A stretch of DNA of 64,000 nucleotides from Macrotrachela quadricornifera (taxonomy: Eukaryota > Rotifera > Eurotatoria > Philodinida > Philodinidae), in the NCBI GenBank assembly GCA_022393335.1, contig JAJEKB010000237.1, positions 169,215-233,214 on the forward strand. The letters run 5' to 3'. Below are positions 1 through 17,600 of the stretch, piece by piece. Position numbers and translations under genes: made by a program. Position 1 is the first letter of the stretch; each line of letters opens with the position of its first letter. The notes beneath the pieces are model-generated. The model had not been told where the DNA came from. It saw only the letters and a program-made list of their open reading frames with translations, and ran no database searches.

Positions 1-712
1 GATGATCAATTGGATGTCGCTGTACATCAGATAGATAGCAATTACAAAAGAATGAAAAACTGAGAAATAGAAAATTTGAATTTCAAACTACATCATAGAA
101 TATAATTATTATATTTTGAAATTATCAATACATGTCGCTAGTTGACGTTCGTTGTTTAATTTATCAGAAATATCTTAAGCAATAATATTCAAGTCTTAGG
201 TAGCTACATCTCTTCAGATTTTACATTTACTTCTTAAAAGATAAAATCTTTTTCAGAATTATGATTAGATAGTTTTCTTAAAGAATTAGCATTTATATTT
301 TGCAATATTCATAATATAATGAAATAGAACACAACGTGGACGTTGTAAAAGAGTAAGAACATATGCTATTTCTATACAGGTAGAAGTTTGACAAAGAATC
401 AATATTGTTCGCACATACAAACATGCGAGTACAGCTATAGGGTGGTGGAGTTCACACCTCCAGCTATCGAATCTGTATATATTCAGCTATTAAAACAGTT
501 TTTTAAATATCTTATTATATAATTTGAAATAGCTAAGAAGATTATCTAAAAATATACATATTGTGTAAAGTAGTTAGTATTTAGATTACATATATGACAT
601 TTCTTATTTACTTATTTGTTACTCTTGGTATTGCTTCCAGTTCTATTCTACATAAGTTAAAAATCTACAATATGAAATTAAAATTAAAAAAAAATATTAT
701 GTTTTTGAACAG
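1..712. other. AT-rich stretch, no gene recognised
   Basis: I see no reading frame with recognisable protein character on either strand and no convincing splice-site pair. A short hairpin-like GC-richer patch (about 436-465, containing TGGAG and CTCCA) is the only local structure noticed. The 3' end of a gene lying outside the window cannot be excluded. Confidence 0.5.
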
Positions 713-1680
713 CGTTTAGACCAAATTTCATGACTGTCTTTTGTATCATGAACTTTATCATTTTCCCAGATGATACATCTGCCCCAATTCCTATGCAAAA
801 GATAGTAAGTTTTCTTTTTCTTTTTTTAATTAGTAGCAACATAATAAAATCAAATATCGATATATTGTGACAGTTGCCAACAGTCGAAAGAACCCATTGG
901 ATTCACTTCTTTATGGTACTAACTTTTTACAATCATTGACTACAATGATGTATGTAAATACATTATCAAGATATAAAACTAACGTTTTTCTTAGGTTCAT
1001 GAAATTTTCTTTTGATTAATCAAACAATTGTTAACATTCTCAATGAATCAGGTCAATCTAGTGAAATTGCCATTGACTAATTAATTGATACCGTTACTAT
1101 TCTAGATATGCTACTAAATTATTTCATTAAAAAAAATTTTTTTTTTCTATTTATTTAAATAATAGGTGGTGTGAGTTGAGTTCTTTTGGCCGAAACCAAA
1201 ATTTGCTTTCAGGTATTACTCATATCTTACCTCAAGATACATCAATTTCTACTATTCTTTCAATTCTTACCTTGTTGAATAATATAAATCAATTCAATAA
1301 TGATATTCATCAAATTCCTGTTTTGATCAATCAAACATTATCTGGACAAGCTAGTCAAGTCATTGTCTAACAATTATTTGATCTTATTAAAAATCAATCT
1401 CAAAGTATTTTTATTTATATTTAGCTATTAACTGTGATCTTTTAAGTGCTCTTGGCTAAAATGCTAATTTACTTTCAACTATTTCACATTTTTTACCACA
1501 AGGCACATCAATTTCATCTATTCTTTCATTGTTAAATTTATTAAATAATGTCAATGCTCTTAATAATGATATTCATCAAATTTCTGTTGTTCTTCAAGAA
1601 ATATTTCAAAATATTCTCAATAGTATTCAAAAACTTTTTATCATCAACATTTTAATAATTATAAGAATCATTGTAAAATA
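713..1680 (+). pseudogene. decayed tandem exon copies (three units)
   Basis: Two units (about 1167-1430 and 1425-1680) align to each other at a constant offset of 266 bp, with a nearly identical core (AATAATGATATTCATCAAAT at about 1296 and 1562). They translate to similar peptides containing NLLS..I.H.LPQ.TSIS.ILS and NNDIHQI. A more diverged unit lies at about 876-1130 (related LLYGTNFLQSLTTM and HEIFF..LI.Q peptides). Each unit is preceded by a T-rich run ending in TAG, like an exon after an intron. In-frame stops interrupt the copies (for example a TAA in unit 3 where unit 2 has CGA), and unit 1 needs indels to align. An exon-like piece ending in a GTAAGT donor near 810 may belong to the same locus. 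I do not recognise the protein family. I infer a decayed gene with duplicated exons; a rapidly evolving real gene is less likely because of the stops. Confidence 0.5.
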
Positions 1681-2051
1681 AAAAAATTCATTTTTTTATT
1701 TTTGCTAAATAGATATACGGCAAAAAAAACTCAAACTATTAAAATAAAATAGATGTCGCAAGATAACAAATAAATGTAATTTCGTATCGAACTTTCAATA
1801 ATTTTTTATTTATTTACTTAATATAAATAAATACAATATGAATAAATAGCTTACATCTATCTCTCTCTTATCGAGCCAATCAATTACTATACATTTATAT
1901 CTCACCAATCAAAAAATTATCTATTTGATTGTCTGTCATTGTCGTTACTTATGTTCATAAGTATTCATTTCGTTACCTTGAGAAGTAGTCGACAGATGAA
2001 TTTCTATGTTATTTCATTATATCTGTATAAAAAGAACATTTACTTTTTTAG
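1681..2051 (+). promoter_or_regulatory. upstream region of SPT16 with acceptor at the ATG
   Basis: This is AT-rich non-coding DNA before SPT16. A pyrimidine-rich run ends in TTTTTTAG at 2050-2051, immediately before the start codon at 2052. This looks like a splice acceptor (5'-UTR intron or spliced-leader site). No TATA box can be called with confidence in such AT-rich sequence. Confidence 0.45.
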
Positions 2052-7345
<5,294 letters not shown>

Positions 7346-7459
7346 ATATGAATTAATTTATAAACGGTACAATTATCGTGTTTTGTATATTTAATCTTGG
7401 TATAAATTGTTTTGTCGTCTTTTTATCTTTTTCTGTCGTCTATGAGAAAGAAATGTTGT

Positions 7460-7483
7460 AATAAAATTCTAGTAGAGAATAAA
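7460..7483 (+). promoter_or_regulatory. poly(A) signals of SPT16
   Basis: Two AATAAA hexamers (7460-7465 and 7478-7483) lie 115-140 bp after the SPT16 stop codon, a normal spacing for 3'-end formation. Confidence 0.5.
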
Positions 7484-10116
7484 TAAATATTAATTTGCAT
7501 CTTACAACAATAAAGTATCTTATTGAATCAATAAAATAATTTAATTAAATTATTAATTCAATATGAATATCAAAAAATATTTATTTTTATCTTTGATTTT
7601 TATCAAATAAATACCGTTTTCTTTATTGTTATGATAGACAATAGTATAAGTTATCATATGGATAATCAAATGTTTCTATATTATTAATACGATACGTTCA
7701 GAATAAAAAGTGAATTTATTGTTTCACTTTTCTTTAGGTCAGCTTTGCTTAATTTCAATTCTTTCAAATTCAAGTAGGATAGATGGATACGATGGTTATC
7801 ATCGCATGAATCTTTGTTCCTTTCAGAAAACAAAAAGTTCATATCTAATTTTTATCTGAAAAAAAATTGTATTCTACTTGTACGAATATTGATGTTGGTA
7901 TTGCTGCTCTCACTTTAGCTGATAACTAGGAGTTAATAATCTAAGCTTCTAATAACGATCGCAATCGACAAGGTTTTTTGGACTAAGAGCCACTGAAACT
8001 ATTGCACTTTCTTTTGATAGTCATCTTTTATAGAGCGATGTAATCAGAAAAATTAGGGTGGTTAGATCATGTTCAAGCATTTTTGGACAAGTTGCTCAAG
8101 AGAAACATAATTGTCTGTTCATTCTAAAACAAAGATGATAATAGTTTATTTTTACTAACAATGATTTCACAATGATACTATATTTGTTTCGTTTATTGCC
8201 AATCTTCATTGACAAATATTTAGTGTGAATATTGAACTGCCTCATAGAACAATCGTACAGTCCATTGCAAAGTTTGAGTGGAACTATGATAATCACTAGA
8301 TCTCAGTTAGGATCTGGAGATATTCAGAAATAAAAATATTTGAGATTGATAAAAGTTACCCCGCAAGTATGTCATACATGCTAACTCTTTAAAATAGCAT
8401 CTCATCCCAATCAAAAACTTTTTCCAATGTAGATTAAATATGTACAGTCGGAAAGCATGCACTCTGAACCATGCGATGGTTCATATAACTTTGAATGATA
8501 ATTGTATATTTAAAAAAAAGCTCGATATTATCAAAAGGCGAAACAGATCTTTAAATTTCACAATATTATACTACTACTCCTCTGCTCGTGAAAGTTTTAG
8601 TGCCATTGCTCAACTAAAGGGAATATAGCAGAATAACATCGAAATTCATGAATTTCTGTTTAGAAAGTTGGACTATACTTAATTTATCCGTAATTTATTC
8701 TTCTCATGGTGCATAGGAAAATTAATTTACATGAGTGTAATTGTGATGTCAATGAAATTTTTTTCAAAAATTAGTAATTCTTCCGAACTGATTCGAGGCA
8801 TATTGTATCACTAACAATGGAAGAAAGAGTAGACAAATGAAACATCGAATCGATTGAGTTGAAGATTTATCTGCAGAAATAAAAAAGATTTGTTCAGTTA
8901 CAATTGCATCCCACTATTGATGATGAGGACAACGTGGCAAAACAAGTCGATTTTTGATCAAATGACAATGTATTAGTTATTGTTCGCGCAATAAAAGACA
9001 AATAGTGTTAAAGAACTAAAGTACAGTTAACACTCTGCCCATTGACTGATTATATCAGTATAGATTAAGGTTTAAAAATAGGAAATATGCATGTTTTGCA
9101 TTTATTTCATTTTCATTTTGCTAGAATTATCTTGCTATACTTAAATTACGCAGTGATTGGGTAATGCTGAATGGAAGTTGATTCTCGTTAAGACAATATA
9201 TTAGGTTATAAACCATCTAAGTATTTTGCAAGAGACTGTACTATCTATCGTTCGGACATTTAATACTGACGAAAGAGATCATAGTGATTTTCATCTGCGC
9301 ATTTATACATATGCAACGCGTTCGAAGGTATATGCGATGATTTTTCGTCTATTATAAATTTAATTGATTACAAGCATAATCTTTAATTTTGTTTTATCTA
9401 TTTGCTTAGCAATATTGAACAGCAAATAAAAGAATATACAAAAAAAGGGTTTATGTTAAAAATGAATGGCATGAATATCAAACAGTTATTATCAAATAAG
9501 AACGAAAAGACAAAGAAAGAATAAAATAAGATATTCGTTCTCTTCTTCCTCGTCTTGATCAAACTTTATTTTTCTTGCAAATATTGTCTCACCATATTTC
9601 TATTTTCTCGAATAGCAAATATATATTCTTTATATATTCGATAAAGAAAAAAACTACGATAATATGTCATCATTATATCGGTGCATATATATATATATAT
9701 GTATACAGTTCTTGTCTATTTGTCAAGTGTCAATACATCAAACATTATCCTGATAGTAAAGCAAAGATGAAAAGTGAATGTATGTAGATTTGATATAGTT
9801 TGTTCAATTTAGAAAAAAGAAGAGGAAAAAGAAATTAAAGTTTATTCAAAATTACAATCGTTCATCTGTATATAAAAGAGTGAATATGTTAAAAGCAATG
9901 GTCATAAAATGTAATGTTCATTCCATTGAAGCATCACTACAACCAACGGCAAGAAAAAAAAACGGGCAAGTCTACCATGCAGAAACTTTCTTTTTTTCAT
10001 ATATATTTTTTTCTATGTTATTACTATCTTAAAAGTGTTAAAACTTTAGTAAGAATGCGTGAAGAATTGAGTATATAAGATGACGAGAGAAAGAGAAAAA
10101 AAAAGAAAAAAAAGAA
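7484..10116. other. gene-poor interval, no gene recognised
   Basis: There is no reading frame with family resemblance or a consistent splice pattern. Around 7740-8130 the sequence is less AT-biased, with short protein-like stretches interrupted by stops in every frame; it may be a decayed gene but cannot be identified. Short frames at 8096-8296 (-) and 8440-8628 (+) look like chance frames. Confidence 0.4.
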
Positions 10117-10392
10117 ATGGAAACTCATTTTTATGTTCAAGACAAGCGACACCAACAAACGATGATTCCCCAAAGACCCACCCCTTACTCTCTTCTATTA
10201 GACTACCTATCACCTTGCCCAGTTATAGCTGGAAGCGGCATTTCTTTGTTACATACACACACACACACACAAACAACACTCATGCACGAATACAGAGAAA
10301 CAACCCTAGAGAAATTAGACTTGTGCCGGCTATTAGACATGTTACATGTCGACAGACACGACAGTTTTATGGATTTTTACAACTATAACTAG
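10117..10392 (+). other. 91-codon open frame in a GC-richer island (coding status unclear)
   Basis: The frame starts with ATG and ends in TAG, and sits in a patch (about 10130-10400) clearly richer in G+C than its surroundings. A second frame, at +1 relative to this one, is also open for 102 codons (10080-10388). A CA microsatellite (10255-10270) runs through both and gives a His/Thr run. No family is recognised. Overlapping open frames and the microsatellite argue for a transcribed non-coding exon or chance. The following bases (10396-10413) end in a strong GTAAGT donor, so this may be part of a first exon. Confidence 0.25.
10255..10270. repeat. (CA)n microsatellite
   Basis: An uninterrupted CA/AC dinucleotide run of about 16 bp lies inside the GC-richer island. 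Confidence 0.8.
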
Positions 10393-10395
10393 TCG

Positions 10396-10913
10396 ATGAT
10401 GAGAAGAAAACAAGTAAGTGTTGATTTTATTTGATAAAATAACTCTTTTTCCTTTCTTTCTTTCTTTTATCTTTTTGAATATAAATAAAAGAGCAACAAT
10501 AAGAAAAAAAAACAAGTAAATAAATATAAGAAAATTTTTTCAAACTAAATATTTTGAACAATAATTTTTCTTTTTTTTTTCTCTCTCTCTCATTTTTTTT
10601 CTATTCTTTTGTGATGCAATATACAATATAGAACGTTTGTATTTAAAAAAATGTAATAACTTCCTGTAGTCATCAACTATATGGAGAATATTCTAAAAAA
10701 AATTTCAACAGATGAATAGCGAGAACAAGTACTCATCAAATGACAACTAAACAAACTGGCACTCTTCATGCAAGCTGACGTCGTCCATTTGATGAAATGA
10801 AGAAATGAAGAAATAGAAGAACTTCTACATTATTATAGGCTATAAGTGCAGGTTTTGTTGATAATCCGGACATGGAATCTCTATTTGTTCGTTGTCGTCA
10901 AAACCTGTATTGA
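10396..10913 (+). CDS. candidate two-exon micropeptide (30 aa)
   Basis: A hypothetical model: ATG at 10396, exon 10396-10413 ending at a consensus GTAAGTG donor, then exon 10839-10913 after a TTATTATAG acceptor. The phases join to MMRRKQ followed by AISAGFVDNPDMESLFVRCR and a short tail, then TGA. The second exon contains an inverted repeat (CAGGTTTTG at about 10850, CAAAACCTG at about 10899) that would form a hairpin in RNA. No homologue is recognised. It could equally be part of a non-coding RNA or chance. Confidence 0.2.
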
Positions 10914-11613
10914 ACTGGCATAATTACCAACTTTTTTTGTTTTTTGGTTATTTAAAATTAATAAAAAACAAAAGAAAATGTAGTATTTTTCTTTCTTATA
11001 GATAACAAGTAGATTCATTTTCCATTCAATTCAATAAAGTTCATATGCTCAAGTAAAATTTTTGAAAAATTATCTTTATGGTATAATATTGACAAAAAGT
11101 TTTTATCATTGAAGCATTAAAACTTAAAAGAAAAATTAAAGACATTTTTGTTTTAATTATTATAATTGAAAATATTTGAAAAAAAATTCTTGGAAATTCA
11201 TCTTTTGAATATACATCTTGATCGAAAAAAGAACAAAATATTTATTTGCATATGTTGATTGATACTGATGTAAAGGGAAAATATACTCGAGGGATATAAA
11301 ATAAATTACAAGAATATTTTTTTTAATAAGGTTGAATTAACATCTTTGATTTTCATTTATATATAATCATACAAAAAATCCTCTTCTTTTAGCCATTTAC
11401 AAAATAAAGAATTATTTTGAAATAGATTTCTTATATTCAATGTAAAAAAATGAGAATAAGTCACTATTAATTGATAGATATAAAAAGAAAAAGAACTTAA
11501 TTATAAGTTTTTATTTCTATTTTTATTTCAATTACTTATAAATTTAACCATTAAAAAAAACTGTAGAAAAAAAAATAATATTGAAACATATAGTCTTAAG
11601 AATTAGATGTATT
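10914..11613. other. AT-rich intergenic DNA; 3' flank of the lectin/CUB gene
   Basis: No coding signal is visible. TTTATT at 11510-11515 is AATAAA on the minus strand, about 100 bp beyond the stop codon of the lectin/CUB receptor, and is a plausible poly(A) signal. Confidence 0.5.
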
Positions 11614-14600
11614 TTATGTTTCTTGTGTTTCAGTAGTTTCTGGTTTTTTAAAGAATGGACTGACAAATGTTGATGGTGCTGGTCCTTTTAATGATGCAGT
11701 AGGAATACTACTTGCTTTTTCAGGTTTACCATTTGTCATAGTACCATCGATTGTACCTGTGTTAGTATCATATTTAACTACGTGTGTTTGACCAGGTTGA
11801 GACATAGAACGACGACGATAAACAATAAAAGCAATTATAACAATTAATACAGCCAAAACACCGAGAATAATACCAGCAATCATGCCTCCCTTATTTCCAT
11901 GTTTTGGTGCAGCAGTTGTGTCAAGTATACCTGATCCTGTTGTCATTACTGTTGCTGTTGTCAGTGTTGGTGGTAGTAGTGTTGCTGTTGTCAATGTTTG
12001 TGGTATTGATGTAGTTGTTGGTACAGATTGTTCTCCTATTATATAAAATAATCGTGCACCTTGCCAGTCATTCCATTGATCAGATGTTGTTATTTGTGAT
12101 ATATTAAGTGTTAAATTAAGGTAATTTTTATCTGTATAAAATTCTAATACAGGTTGGTCAATTTTTCCACATATTGAACCTGTTTTATCACCATCTGTAT
12201 ATTTTATTGAATCAAAACATTCAATTGGAGATAATGGAGCTATTGTTGAAGTATCACGTATAGATAAATCAATTATATAAAGATAAATTGAATATTTTTT
12301 ACCAGCACTACTATTTGGTACTGAAATACTTAATGAACATTGTTGTCGTCCATATTCATAAGTGCGTGGAAAGCCTTGTGTTTCAATAAATCCTTTTTCA
12401 AGTGAAGTTTCTATTTGAGTACATAATGTAACTTTGGGAAATTGTGTTGATGGTCTCATTGGTAAACATTGATAATCAAATTGTAATGAATCGGCTCGTC
12501 TATTTTGACAAATACCTAATCCTGGTATAAGTGGAGCAGTATGAACATATGAACATGTCTGTTGACCTGAACATTGTGCTTGTGGTTGTTCACTTGGATA
12601 AGTACAAAAATATTGAGTTATATCACATCGATCAGGTTGTCTTGTAGCGAAATAATTTGATTGTAAAAAGACTAATCCATAATCAACATCACAACCAAAA
12701 TTAACTCGTTCACGTCCATTTGATAAACTACAAGCAGTTTCACTTTTAATTATAAATGGTGGTGTTGGAGTTATAGGTGAAGGTGTTGGACGACATCTTG
12801 CATTTTGAATAGATTCAGCATAAATTTCAAAGCCTCGATATTTTGTTGAAGTTGCACTGACAAATAAATTTTGAAATTGAATTTCAATTTCATTTGAACA
12901 TGTTTCCAGTATATAACGTGTATGACTATTACCACATAAACGCGTCTTACTACCTTCAGGATCATCTATGTCAACAAATGGATCATTGCCAGTACATTGT
13001 GCACCTTGTTCACGTAATAATGAACGAGTTGGTAAATTCATTGAAAGAATATAAATTTTAAATGCTTTATGAACTATACTACCGGGTAATGTATTTGATT
13101 GTAATTTTATTTTACATAGTTCAGTTGCTGATGCATAATTTAATGATGAAATTATCGCACCACCTTCAACTGTTTGAAGTGAATCTTTTGACGAACATAT
13201 ATCAAGATTAAGTTTTGGACGCAGTGGAAGACATTCATATTCAACATATAAATAAGCTGCTTTGAGTTTATTACATCCTTTCACTTCTACTAAAGGTGGA
13301 AACATATAGCATGTTGGTTTACCACCACAACTATTATATAAACTAAGACGATCTTCAAAACAATCGGTACTAGAATAACTACAAACACCTGTTGGATTTG
13401 CACCAAGTTGCACCTTATGTAATACAAGACCATAGTTTGGTGTATCACATTTTATTGTTATAGCTTTCTGAACACATGTAATTATCGGTTGCTCAGTTAT
13501 AATAACTGGACCGGGTCCAGGTGGTGGTGTTGTTGGCCCTGTTGTTGTTGTTTGTACAGGTCCTTGTGTTGTTGTTGTTGTCTGCCCAGGTCCTTGTGTT
13601 GTTATGTATGCCGTAGTAGTTAAAGATTGCTCAGATGCTGGCACAAGATGATAAAGTAATGCAAAACCACGTTGAGATAGATCTTGACTTAATAAACTAT
13701 ATGAAGCAAAAATTTTATCTGTTGGTGTACATGTACTAAATAAAACTTCTGTTGAACGTGTATCACATAGTTTTACATCATATAATTGATTATTACATTG
13801 ATAGGATAATGATAAATAATCATTTGTACAAGTACCTGTACTTAAATCAGGTGGACCAATATTAAGATCAAGTAAATACATATAAATACGAAGATTAGAA
13901 TCTTCTATTGAACTTAATGTTACATTAGCACATTGTGTTTGTGTATAAGTTGGATAAGATGGACTTTTTAATATACCACTTTCTCCAGCAAAGTGATCTA
14001 TATGACCTGTACATAAATCTTGATTATATGCAGCAATTGTTGGTGTTGGTAAACATTGATATTCAACAAAAAGATAATTAGCATTTGCTTTATCACATTC
14101 TGGTAAAGTAACTATATTTAAAAATGAAACAGAACACGCTTGTTTTCCTGAACATGTACGATAAACAATATCGGCTTCACTTGTACAATCGCCTGGAGTA
14201 AAATCACAACGAGTACCTTTACCATAAAATGCTCGATGAATAACAATTACATAATCTCGTGGACATTGAAAATTATTTGTTCCAAATAAAGATGAAAGAT
14301 CTGGATAACATAAAGCTTTAAATAGACGAGTAGATGGATGAGGAAAATAAACTGGTCGTATAGGTGCAGGTGTTATAGAAGGAGATACTGTTGTTGGACG
14401 TGAAGGAGTTGTTGGTGAATCGGGACATGGTACATGTGGTGGTCTTTCTCGAAATTCAAAATAAAATTTTACACCACGTCCTCTGGCATCTGATGTTCGA
14501 ATTAATTGTAATGATACAGATGAATGACATGTATTAAGTATAAAGTTTGTATATGATCTACCACACATTTCTATAATATTATTATCAGCACCAATAATTA

Positions 14601-17600
14601 ATCGATCTTTTGAACAACTTTGTCCAATTGTATTTGGATTATTTAAATCCATATCAAGTACATAAAGATAAATATCTTGATTTGGTTTTAATGCTTGTAA
14701 ATTAAATGTACAATCAATATTACTTTGTGTACTTGGAAAATTTGGTGAAACAATATATCCACGACGAGTATCACTTTGTGGTAATGTATTATTATTACAC
14801 ATATTATATGTATTTATTTCTCGAATATCATTAGGTATACATGTATAATCAATATGGAAATAAGCTGATGGTCGATTTTGACATGATGCTAAAGTTTTAA
14901 CAAAATGATATGCTATACATGATGTTTTACCAGCACAAACACTTTGAATCGTTGATGCATCACTTTGAAAACAATCATTTTGATCATAAACACATGCATC
15001 TGCACCTATATTTCCATCAGGTTTAGCTGCATAATCAGCAGTTATTATATCAATAACATATCCAGGTGGACATTTTAATTGTTGTGTTTGACTACGACAT
15101 ACATCATATAAGGTTGACTCAGTTACACCTAAGTCACAAAATCCCCATTGACGATCAGTATCAAAATTACTTGTTAATGAACACCATGGTTCTTTAATAG
15201 GTTGATCTGGTGTTGAACTTGGTGGATCAATTCTTAAACAATTTGATTGTGGATTTCCTTGATATATGAATGGAATTGTACAATATTGACGTGTACCATT
15301 TGTTGTTCCACCATATGCAGCAACTAAAAAGTAAATACATACAACAAGAATAATGAACAAAAAATTTTATTTTTATATAATTTACTTTGAAGACTAGGTG
15401 GTATAAGACTTGTTGTAGCTGGTGGTCGAGTTGTTGTTGTAGTTGCTATTGTTGTTATATTTTGTTTACATTGCCAACCAACAGATGCATTCATTGTTTG
15501 AAAATAAACCTTAAAACCACGATAACCAAGTGCTTGATGAGTTGAAATAAATTTAAAATCAATTACATTAGAACAGCTAGCGAAAAGATATTCAGGTTGT
15601 TGTAAACCACAAAGAACAAATTTATCATTTGCATCACTAATAGTTAATGATGCTGCATTACAAACACCAGCATCATTTGATCCCTCCAAAAATAAATCAA
15701 CAATAAATACCATCCATATTTTACCCGGTAATGTTTCAATTCTTTTTGAACAAGTACGTGCAACACCTAATGTTGGATATTGTGGACTTACTATAATACC
15801 TGTATTAATAGCAATTGTATCTGCTGTTGATGCACATATATCGATTGGATTTTCATTATTTGGTAAACGTGTAGGAATACATTCATAATCTATATTTAAA
15901 TAATCAGCAATTTTATTTTGACATTGTACAAGTGGTTTTGGAATATAATATTCAATAACACATTTATGAGTACATGTTAAACTAAGTGAAGCTTCTTGAT
16001 GACAATGAGTCCATGATGGAATATCACATATACCTGTATCTGTTACAGCATAACTTGAATCAACTATAGATAGAACATAATCAGATCCACGCGGACATTC
16101 TATAGTTATTGATGATCCACGACAAACATGTTCAGAAAGTATAGGAGAAAGCTCTAAATTTTGTGCCCAAATTGGTACTGGCTTATTAATAGGTGTTGTT
16201 GTTGACCCAGGTGATATTGTGCCAGGACATATGATTTCCGGTGGTTTTTCAACCCATTCAAAATAAAATTTAAAACCTTTGAAGAAAAGACTAGGTGGTG
16301 ATGTTGTTTTATATTGAATAACTACATTTTGATCACAAATAGGAGGCATAACTAATTTACGTGTACCACAATAAACATAAGCTACTAGTGGAGAATTAAT
16401 TATTAAATAATCTTTTATACAAGTATCACGAATTGATGGATATATGTCATCTAAATCTCTTGAATCATCTATATTTTCATCTTTATAAATAATAACATCA
16501 GGTTCATTTAAATCATCTAGAAAGAAAAAGATACAAATACTGATATTTAGAAAAAAAAATTAATATAATAAGATTTCATACCATTTAAACTACGTTGACC
16601 ACCACTTGATAAAGCCATTTCATTAATCCAAATTTTTAATATTCTATCTGTCATACCTGTAATTGTTCTTTTACATTCATCATTTGTTTGTTTATAAGTC
16701 GGAAAATTTGGACTAGTAACGACTCCATTAAAACCTGTAATAGGATTATTCGTATCACAAATATTATTTACTGTTAGAGATGTTGCAGGTCCTGTAGGTC
16801 TACTTGGTACACATTGACTTGTTATATGTAAATAATCAGCATAATTATCGGAACAATGTGCAAGTCGACGTTTAGTTGAATATTGTATAAAACAGCTAGG
16901 TGCATCATTTCGACATTGTGTTACAGTTGATAATGCTTCTTGTACACAATCACCTTGAACAAATCCACATTTATTTGATGGGCCCTGTTTAACACCATAA
17001 TAAGCACCAAGTATCATAAATGTATAGCCTTGCGGACAACTATAACTTAGTGCACTACCATAACAAATATCATGTTCAAGTTCATCACGTGAAAACATAC
17101 TTGTTTCATTTGTCAATGGTATTGCTGTTGGAGTTGTAAATTGTGTTGGTGGTTCAGTTGGTGGACTAGTTGGTGTTGTTAAAGGTTTGCCACAAGACCA
17201 ATCTGATGGACGTGCTTGACTTTCAATGTATAATTGAGCACCATAAGAAAATAGATGTGAGTCATCATTAACAACATAACGTAAATCAAGTTCATTTGAA
17301 CAACTTGAATAAATTAAACTATACGATCGTTGTTCACAAAAATCTAAGCCTTCAGTTTCACCATCTTCAATTAATGTAAGTTTATTTGATTGACAATCTG
17401 ATAAATAATTATTTAAACTAATATCAAGTGAATAGATATGCATAATATCACCAGGTTTAGTTGTTAATCGATATGTACAATTCATTTTTTGAAAAGTTGG
17501 ATAATTTAAACTTTGAAAACGACCTCGACGATTTATTTGTATTGGAACTTTAGAACCATCAGATGGACACATAGTATTTGGTGAAACAATTTCCGTTTGT

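Noticed and set aside
10080..10388. 102-codon plus frame with Lys/Arg and His/Thr runs as a protein gene
   Set aside because: Its composition comes from purine tracts and a CA microsatellite, and a second frame is open over the same bases.
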